Source of the DNA: an uncultured Lachnospiraceae bacterium
GTDB taxonomy: Bacteria; Bacillota; Clostridia; Lachnospirales; Lachnospiraceae
Reading direction: 5' to 3'
Assembly (NCBI GenBank): GCA_947175775.1
Contig: CAMWNY010000014.1
Location: 1-16,542 of the forward strand
DNA: 16,542 nucleotides
A program made the position numbers and the translations under genes. The first letter of the stretch is position 1, and every line of letters starts with the position of its first letter. The notes under the pieces were generated by a model. It did no database searches and was not told the DNA's origin. It saw only the letters and a list, made by a program, of their open reading frames with translations. Shown piece after piece: positions 14,632 to 16,542 of this stretch.

Positions 14632-15702
14632 TCACTTAGAATTACTTTTCGTAATCGCTTCCCAAAGTCCGTTCAAGTAAGTCGCGCCTAACGCCCTGTC
14701 ATACAATCCATAACCCGGCATTGCCACCTCGCCCCAAATCATGCGGCCGTGGTCAGGACGGATTGGTCCCTCAAATCCAATATCGTAAAGCGCCTTCATA
14801 ATCTCATACATATCAAAGCTTCCGTCCGACGACAAATGTGCCGCTTCCTCAAAATCACCCGGATAATTGTGCTGCAAATTCCTCACATGCGCAAAGTGTA
14901 CGCGCCCCTCAAGCGCTCGAATCATACCCGGCAAATCGTTATCCGGATTTGTCCCGTAAGAACCTGAGCAGAACGTAACGCCGTTATGCGGATTATCCAC
15001 CATCTTCATCATGCGCTGAATGTTCGGCAGATTCGTAATAATACGCGGCAGTCCGAACACGCTCCACGCAGGATCATCCGGATGGATTGCCATATTAATA
15101 TCATACTTGTCACAAACAGGCATAATCGCCTCCAGGAAATACTGCAAATTCGCAAACAGCTTTTCCTCGTCCACATCCTTGTATAACCCAAACAATTCCT
15201 TAATGCGCTCCATGCGCTCCGGTTCCCAGCCCGGCATCACAAAGCCGTTCGTATCGCCCGAAATCGATTCAAACATTTTCTCGGGATTTAAGTTATCAAC
15301 CGTCTCCTGATGATACGCCAATACTGTCGAACCGTCAGGGCGCTTTCTTGCAAGCTCCGTTCTCGTCCAGTCAAACACCGGCATGAAATTATAGCACACC
15401 ATATGAATATCTTCCTGTCCAAGCTTTTCCAATGTCTTAATATAATTTTCAATATACTTGTCGCGTTCCTTCAAGCCAATCTTAATCGCATCATGGATAT
15501 TCACGCTCTCAATACCCGCAATGTGCAGTCCGCCTGCGGCTACCTCCGCCTTCAGCGCGCGAATGTCCTCAAGGCTCCACTCATCGCCGGGCGCCGTGTC
15601 GTAAAGCGTCGTAATTACGCCCTTTACTCCCGGAATCTGCCGAATCTGCTCCAGCGTCACCGAATCCGATTTGCTCCCATACCACCGTAATGTCATTTCC
15701 AT
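14632..15702 (-). CDS. uxuA: Mannonate dehydratase
   Basis: This 356-residue protein begins MEMTLRWYGSKSDSVTLEQI. It carries the UxuA patterns CYNFMPVFDWTRT (about 103-115), AIHPDDPAWSVFGLPRI (His at about 207), FCSGSYG (Cys 245), HFAHVRN (His 272) and RPDHGRMIWGE (Asp 317). These residues match the four metal ligands (His, Cys, His, Asp) known in the family. The enzyme removes water from D-mannonate to give 2-keto-3-deoxygluconate. ATG 15702 is chosen because AAGGAG stands nine bases upstream; the frame extends to 15741 without support. The length is typical for the Gram-positive form. It lies between a permease gene and uxuB, forming the glucuronate branch of uronate catabolism. Confidence 0.97.
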   Translation of the reverse strand: MEMTLRWYGSKSDSVTLEQIRQIPGVKGVITTLYDTAPGDEWSLEDIRALKAEVAAGGLHIAGIESVNIHDAIKIGLKERDKYIENYIKTLEKLGQEDIHMVCYNFMPVFDWTRTELARKRPDGSTVLAYHQETVDNLNPEKMFESISGDTNGFVMPGWEPERMERIKELFGLYKDVDEEKLFANLQYFLEAIMPVCDKYDINMAIHPDDPAWSVFGLPRIITNLPNIQRMMKMVDNPHNGVTFCSGSYGTNPDNDLPGMIRALEGRVHFAHVRNLQHNYPGDFEEAAHLSSDGSFDMYEIMKALYDIGFEGPIRPDHGRMIWGEVAMPGYGLYDRALGATYLNGLWEAITKSNSK

Positions 15703-15750
15703 AAAAATATGCTCCTTTCTTTCCCAACTATATTTTTTCAATTGTTACCG

Positions 15751-15774
15751 TTATTAAAACCATTATTAAAACCA
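15751..15774. repeat. Short tandem repeat upstream of uxuA
   Basis: TTATTAAAACCA occurs twice in a row, in the 97-base gap between the transporter stop and uxuA. A third partial copy (TTG ATT) follows. It may be chance AT-rich sequence or part of a regulatory site. No clear promoter for uxuA is visible, so uxuA is probably read from the transporter promoter outside the window. Confidence 0.4.
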
Positions 15775-15799
15775 TTGATTGATAGACAGCCTGCCGTTT

Positions 15800-16542
15800 T
15801 TATTCGGCAAATGCCTCCCTGTGCCGCCTGATATAAAAATTCAATGCCACAATCAAAGCCAGGTCAATCAGCACCACCACGACAATCGAACTCATTCCGT
15901 ACGCAATCCCCGCGCTCTCAGCAATCCGTCCGATAATCATCGGCATCAAAATCGACCCAAAACTTGCCAGCGTCAGAATAAAGCTCCACGCCATCGAATA
16001 CTTCTGAATCAGCCTGCCGCAAAACGACACGGTTGTCGGATAAATCCCCGCCATGCTGTAGCCAAAACCCATAATGCCGATAATAATTGGCACCGTGCTC
16101 TTCGAGAACAACAGCCAAAAGAAAAATCCCACAAAACCGACGCCCATGACAAGCAGAAGCTTCTGCTTTTCCACTTTCCCTGACAGCGCGGCTGCGGTAA
16201 GCCTGCCTGCTAAAATCATCACCCACAAAACACTTGCCATAAGCTGTGACAGCGCATCACTCAGTAATTCCGTATCCACAAAGTACGTTATCAGCCAGCC
16301 AATAACACCCTGTTCCGCGCACAGATAAAAAAACAGCGTAAAGGTACACAGATAAAACAACGGTTCCTTAAAAAAACCGACACCACTGTCATTTTTCTTC
16401 TTCTCTGCTTTCTCATTTACAGGCTCCGAAATCGGAACCATGAAGTACAAAATCCAACTCAGCACACCCATCGCAATCATAAAATAACATGCATAAACCC
16501 AGCCTTCCGCATTGCTGCGCGTCAAACCGGTAAGCAACATCG
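15800..16542 (-). CDS. MFS transporter, C-terminal part (cut by window edge), probable uronate permease
   Basis: About 247 codons are visible and the frame runs off the right edge, so the N-terminal half is missing. The visible part begins in the last segments of the first half. A charged central loop follows (NEKAEKKKND), then six hydrophobic segments. The segment LCAEQGVIGWLITYF, opening the second half, matches the FHS/fucose-permease-like pattern of MFS proteins. The gene is 97 bases upstream of uxuA on the same strand, so it probably imports glucuronate or another uronate for UxuA and UxuB. The substrate is inferred from this position only. It is related in type to the transporter at 4164 but clearly different in sequence. 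Confidence 0.87.
   Translation of the reverse strand, partial: MLLTGLTRSNAEGWVYACYFMIAMGVLSWILYFMVPISEPVNEKAEKKKNDSGVGFFKEPLFYLCTFTLFFYLCAEQGVIGWLITYFVDTELLSDALSQLMASVLWVMILAGRLTAAALSGKVEKQKLLLVMGVGFVGFFFWLLFSKSTVPIIIGIMGFGYSMAGIYPTTVSFCGRLIQKYSMAWSFILTLASFGSILMPMIIGRIAESAGIAYGMSSIVVVVLIDLALIVALNFYIRRHREAFAE

Noticed and set aside
15703..15741. N-terminal extension of UxuA
   Set aside because: It overlaps the AAGGAG site of the ATG at 15702 and is not part of the family N-terminus.
15792..15809. Small stem TGCCG/CGGCA at the end of the right-hand transporter
   Set aside because: Five base pairs with an eight-base loop and no U-tract on the coding side are too weak for a terminator, and the operon is expected to continue into uxuA.

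Overview
The window reads as chromosomal DNA of a Firmicute, most likely a gut-type clostridium of the family Lachnospiraceae. This rests on the Bce-type resistance module, the Phd/YefM antitoxin type, the UxuA/mannitol-dehydrogenase-type UxuB pair, purine-rich ribosome binding sites and moderate GC content. No rRNA, tRNA, CRISPR array or phage gene was seen. Almost everything lies on the minus strand; one MFS transporter is the only convincing plus-strand gene.

Left part (1-5354). A chemotaxis receptor runs off the left edge, behind a readable promoter. Next is a type II toxin-antitoxin locus in which promoter, operator-like dyad and antitoxin are intact, but only a short tail of a probable toxin remains. 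An AraC-type regulator and a membrane-anchored LysM protein form a tight two-gene unit. The regulator diverges from an MFS sugar-type permease across a 214-base control region holding three copies of an ATTG..CATAA motif.

Middle (5351-12277). A ketopantoate-reductase-like enzyme and a Gfo/Idh/MocA dehydrogenase form a two-gene operon whose 3' end overlaps the MFS stop codon. Next comes a full Bce-type antimicrobial-peptide sensing and resistance module: OmpR-type response regulator, short two-TM histidine kinase, ABC ATPase and ten-TM permease with a large extracellular domain. The regulator pair ends in a strong intrinsic terminator. Just upstream of that terminator (on the minus strand) sits a palindrome fitting the BceR-type consensus TNACA-N4-TGTAA. 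Between this operator and the ATPase gene lies a 160-bp non-coding, fully palindromic element with perfect 20-bp terminal inverted repeats and a 6-bp flanking duplication (ATAATA), i.e. a MITE. It appears to have landed in the -10 region of the transporter promoter.

Right part (12274-16542). About 640 bases look like decayed or low-complexity sequence. A hexuronate catabolism operon follows, transcribed as MFS transporter (cut by the window edge), uxuA (mannonate dehydratase), uxuB (fructuronate reductase), then a bidirectional-looking terminator. Between uxuA and uxuB two hairpins stand back to back, flanked by an imperfect 21-base direct repeat that carries the ribosome binding site, as if an insertion had duplicated it.

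The best candidates for something undescribed are the MITE that may have rewired a drug-sensing ABC module and the hairpin cassette that duplicated a ribosome binding site inside the uronate operon.
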